A stretch of DNA of 43,292 nucleotides. It comes from Oscillospiraceae bacterium (lineage in GTDB: Bacteria > Bacillota > Clostridia > Oscillospirales > CAG-272). The position numbers were made by a program, and so were the translations under genes. The notes beneath the pieces were generated by a model. The model did no database searches, was not told where the DNA came from, and saw nothing but the letters and a program-made list of their open reading frames with translations. The stretch covers positions 1 through 43,292 of the forward strand of contig SVQP01000012.1 in NCBI GenBank assembly GCA_015065285.1, given 5' to 3'. Shown here one piece after another: positions 41,739-43,292 of this stretch. The first letter of the stretch is position 1, and each line of letters opens with the position of its first letter.

Positions 41739-42617
41739 TCAAGTCCCCGAAGCATCCCCGAAGACATGCAGATAATAATCCTCCAGCGTCGGTGCAACAT
41801 TTCTCGCACGTTCGGTCGGCATCGCATCAGCCAGCACGCGCAGGAGTACTTCTCCCGTCTGCTCATCCCGTGCAATATTCGTCACGCGGAATCTGTCCTG
41901 CATCGCCTGCACCTCATGTTCGGCGCACGGCACCAGCCACACGCCGCCGTCGATTTTCTTCACCAGCTCATGCGGCGGTGAGTTGTCGACGATCACGCCC
42001 TTTTTCAGCATAATGATGTCCTTTGCGATGAACTCAATGTCGGGGACAACGTGGGTTGCGATCAGAACGATCTTGTTGAACGCGATTTTTGATATATAAT
42101 TACGGATGGCGATGCGCTGTTTTGGGTCAAGTCCCGCGGTAGGCTCGTCGAGGATGAGGATTTCGGGGTCGCCAAGCACCGCCTGTGCAAGAGTCAATCG
42201 TTGTTTCATACCGCCCGACAGTGCGCCGATTTTGCGCTTCGGTACGTCGTCCAGCTCCACGGCGGCGAGGATTTCGGGAATCTGCCGCTGGGATTCTGCC
42301 TTCGACAGCCCTTTCAATGCCGCCATGTACCACATGAACCGTTCGACCGTGAAATTTGGGTATAGTCCCGGATACTGCGGCATGAAACCAAGCTTCTCGC
42401 GGAAGCGCACGCCCATATCGAGGACATTTTCGCCATCATAGGTGATCTCGCCAGAATCCGCTTTGAGGTTATCGGTTAGAATGTTCATCAGAGTGGATTT
42501 ACCCGAACCATTAGGACCGAGCAGTGCGTAGATTCCCGCATCAAGTGTGGCGGTGAAGCTATTTAAGGCGAGGTTTGTGCCGTAGGATTTGGATATGTTT
42601 TGTATGGTTAGTGTCAT
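41739..42617 (-). CDS. ABC transporter ATP-binding protein
   Basis: This 292-residue ATPase has Walker A GPNGSGKST, a Q-loop MPQYPGLYP, signature LSGGMKQR, Walker B ILILDEPTAGLD, and an H-loop in IATHVV. A roughly 70-residue C-terminal regulatory extension (VWLVPCAEHEVQAMQD, VLLRVLADAMPTERARN) resembles the ABC-2 export ATPases of the Ytr/BcrA type. AAGGAGG lies before ATG 42617. No permease gene is present in the window; downstream there is a lipoprotein and then the AT-rich ORF and recombinase, so the partner may have been lost or lies elsewhere. Confidence 0.92.
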   Translation of the reverse strand: MTLTIQNISKSYGTNLALNSFTATLDAGIYALLGPNGSGKSTLMNILTDNLKADSGEITYDGENVLDMGVRFREKLGFMPQYPGLYPNFTVERFMWYMAALKGLSKAESQRQIPEILAAVELDDVPKRKIGALSGGMKQRLTLAQAVLGDPEILILDEPTAGLDPKQRIAIRNYISKIAFNKIVLIATHVVPDIEFIAKDIIMLKKGVIVDNSPPHELVKKIDGGVWLVPCAEHEVQAMQDRFRVTNIARDEQTGEVLLRVLADAMPTERARNVAPTLEDYYLHVFGDASGT

Positions 42618-42629
42618 TGTGGTGCCTCC

Positions 42630-43016
42630 TTACTTTAAGTCAATCATCGTGATCTCTCCGCTCACCGTATCAATCCGCAGAATCGGGAGATGATCTCGGT
42701 TTCCACGACTAAAAATCTGTGTATCAAAGATGCCGTCGCCGTTTTTATCCTGCCAACCGGTGTAGGTTGCATAGATGCAGTCACCGGCAACTGTTAAACC
42801 ATCCGGGCGAATGTTCGCGTATTCCCCGTCTATAGTGACAATTTTCGTAAGCTCCGAACCGTCGTGTCTGCAGCGCCAAATTTCTCCACCGGAAAGTTTT
42901 GCTTCCTTTTCGGCATATCCTTCGAGGTCTAATTTTCCAATTGTGATCGTATTTCCCGCTTGGTAGTAAATCCAGTTCGTTGTTAGTGTGATATTAACAT
43001 CTTGAATTACTCGCAT
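42630..43016 (-). CDS. Short propeller-like protein, possibly a fragment
   Basis: This 128-residue protein has ATG 43016 after AAGGAGG. It shows about two blade motifs (NWIYYQAGNTITIGKLDLEG, GGEIWRCRHDGSELTKIV, GDCIYATYTGW) as in DUF5050-type lipoproteins. An EF-hand-like DKNGDGIFD segment may bind calcium. There is no signal peptide, unlike complete members, so it could be the C-terminal piece of a split gene. The good ribosome binding site, own promoter and clean operon junction with the ABC gene (12 nt gap) still argue that it is translated. Confidence 0.6.
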   Translation of the reverse strand: MRVIQDVNITLTTNWIYYQAGNTITIGKLDLEGYAEKEAKLSGGEIWRCRHDGSELTKIVTIDGEYANIRPDGLTVAGDCIYATYTGWQDKNGDGIFDTQIFSRGNRDHLPILRIDTVSGEITMIDLK

Positions 43017-43040
43017 AAATACCTCCTTTTTGGTAGTCAC

Positions 43041-43069
43041 ATATTACCTCTAAAACACTCATATATCAA
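43041..43069 (-). promoter_or_regulatory. Promoter of the propeller-ABC-lipoprotein operon with flanking inverted repeat
   Basis: On the - strand: TTGATA (43069-43064), a 17-bp spacer and TAATAT (43046-43041). An 8-bp inverted repeat, ATTACCTC (43043-43050) and GAGGTAAT (43088-43095), touches the -10 box and lies upstream of the -35 box, as an operator might. Confidence 0.6.
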
Positions 43070-43230
43070 GTCATATTTCGGTATATTGAGGTAATTTTTA
43101 TGGAGAATTTTTCGCACATTTTTTGTTCAATAGTGACGTATTCTTCCTCGGTAATAATACCCCTGTTTTTCATATCTTCAGCCATATGCATAGCCAATTT
43201 ATACATGATAATGTTCTGATAATTTTCCAT
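43066..43230 (-). CDS. SHOCT-like small protein
   Basis: This 54-residue helical protein contains KLAMHMAEDMKNRGIITEEEYVTIEQKMCEKF, the pattern of SHOCT domains, in which a short helix pair is linked by a GIITEEEY turn. In Clostridia such small proteins often sit beside serine recombinase modules; this is recollection, not a search. The start is ATG 43230, after AAGGAGG, rather than the earlier ATG in that site. The stop overlaps the -35 box of the next promoter. Confidence 0.7.
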   Translation of the reverse strand: MENYQNIIMYKLAMHMAEDMKNRGIITEEEYVTIEQKMCEKFSIKITSIYRNMT

Positions 43231-43292
43231 TCTTCCTCCTTGCTTCCGCATAGCATTCTCGTGAGCAATAAATCCTGTGGTCGTTGCCGTAA
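43199..43292 (-). CDS. C-terminal end of a small zinc-finger protein (partial)
   Basis: A frame open at the right edge encodes 30 residues to TAA at 43201-43199. It contains YGNDHRIYCSRECYAEARRKNG, with a CSREC half of a treble-clef-like zinc finger; the other cysteine pair would lie outside the window. It overlaps the start of the SHOCT-like gene by 32 bases in another frame, suggesting coupling. The YCSxxC pattern is common in small proteins near recombinase modules. Confidence 0.5.
   Translation of the reverse strand, partial: YGNDHRIYCSRECYAEARRKNGKLSEHYHV

Overview
The window looks like chromosomal DNA of a low-to-mid GC Gram-positive anaerobe of the class Clostridia, probably a gut Oscillospiraceae-type or related lineage. 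The clues are strong GGAGG ribosome binding sites in front of almost every gene, TTG and GTG starts, canonical sigma-A promoters with 17-bp spacers, lipoproteins with Gram-positive lipoboxes, a DUF4367 anti-sigma candidate, a DUF2007 protein, a YwaF-family membrane protein and a large serine recombinase. This placement is inference. No rRNA, tRNA, CRISPR array or phage structural gene was seen.

Region 1 (1-10.4 kb, all + strand): the 3' end of an unknown gene; a nucleoside-salvage operon (HD hydrolase, deoD, deoB, cdd); a tandem structured repeat; an orphan mreB-like gene with pepD; a solute-binding lipoprotein; and a family 3 beta-glucosidase. Region 2 (10.4-17.4 kb): malQ faces away from an operon of a cytoplasmic SusE/F-like carbohydrate-binding protein, a YifB/ComM ATPase and a CDF metal exporter, followed by citrate synthase. 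malQ and the divergent binding protein plausibly act together on intracellular alpha-glucans.

Region 3 (17.4-24.2 kb) is an accessory block that becomes visibly AT-rich inside the DUF4367 gene. It holds an ECF-type sigma factor with its overlapping DUF4367 partner, a small secreted protein, a 1224-residue secreted protein (DNRLRE plus two ricin-like modules), an overlapping six-TM membrane protein, a possible 57-residue protein missed by length filters, and a compact structured RNA that ends in a perfect terminator. Region 4 (24.2-26.9 kb) is an exonuclease - DUF2007 - thiI operon.

Region 5 (26.9-38 kb, all - strand) is a set of separately promoted genes for surface and glycan functions: a 1240-residue lipoprotein, a YwaF-family membrane protein, a GH106/rhamnosidase-like enzyme, a HExxH lipoprotein and a DUF5005/DUF4185-like propeller protein. 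Nearly every one has its own sigma-A promoter, and most have their own terminator.

Region 6 (38-43.3 kb, - strand) is a mobile-element-like end. It has three units of a GC-rich repeat whose hairpins change by compensatory substitutions, a serine recombinase whose reading frame runs into that repeat, an AT-rich orphan ORF, a TTG-started lipoprotein, an ABC ATPase without a permease, a short propeller-like protein, a SHOCT-like small protein and the end of a small zinc-finger protein. The strongest candidates for something undescribed are the covarying repeat family at 38.0-38.55 kb and the RNA at about 24.02-24.17 kb.
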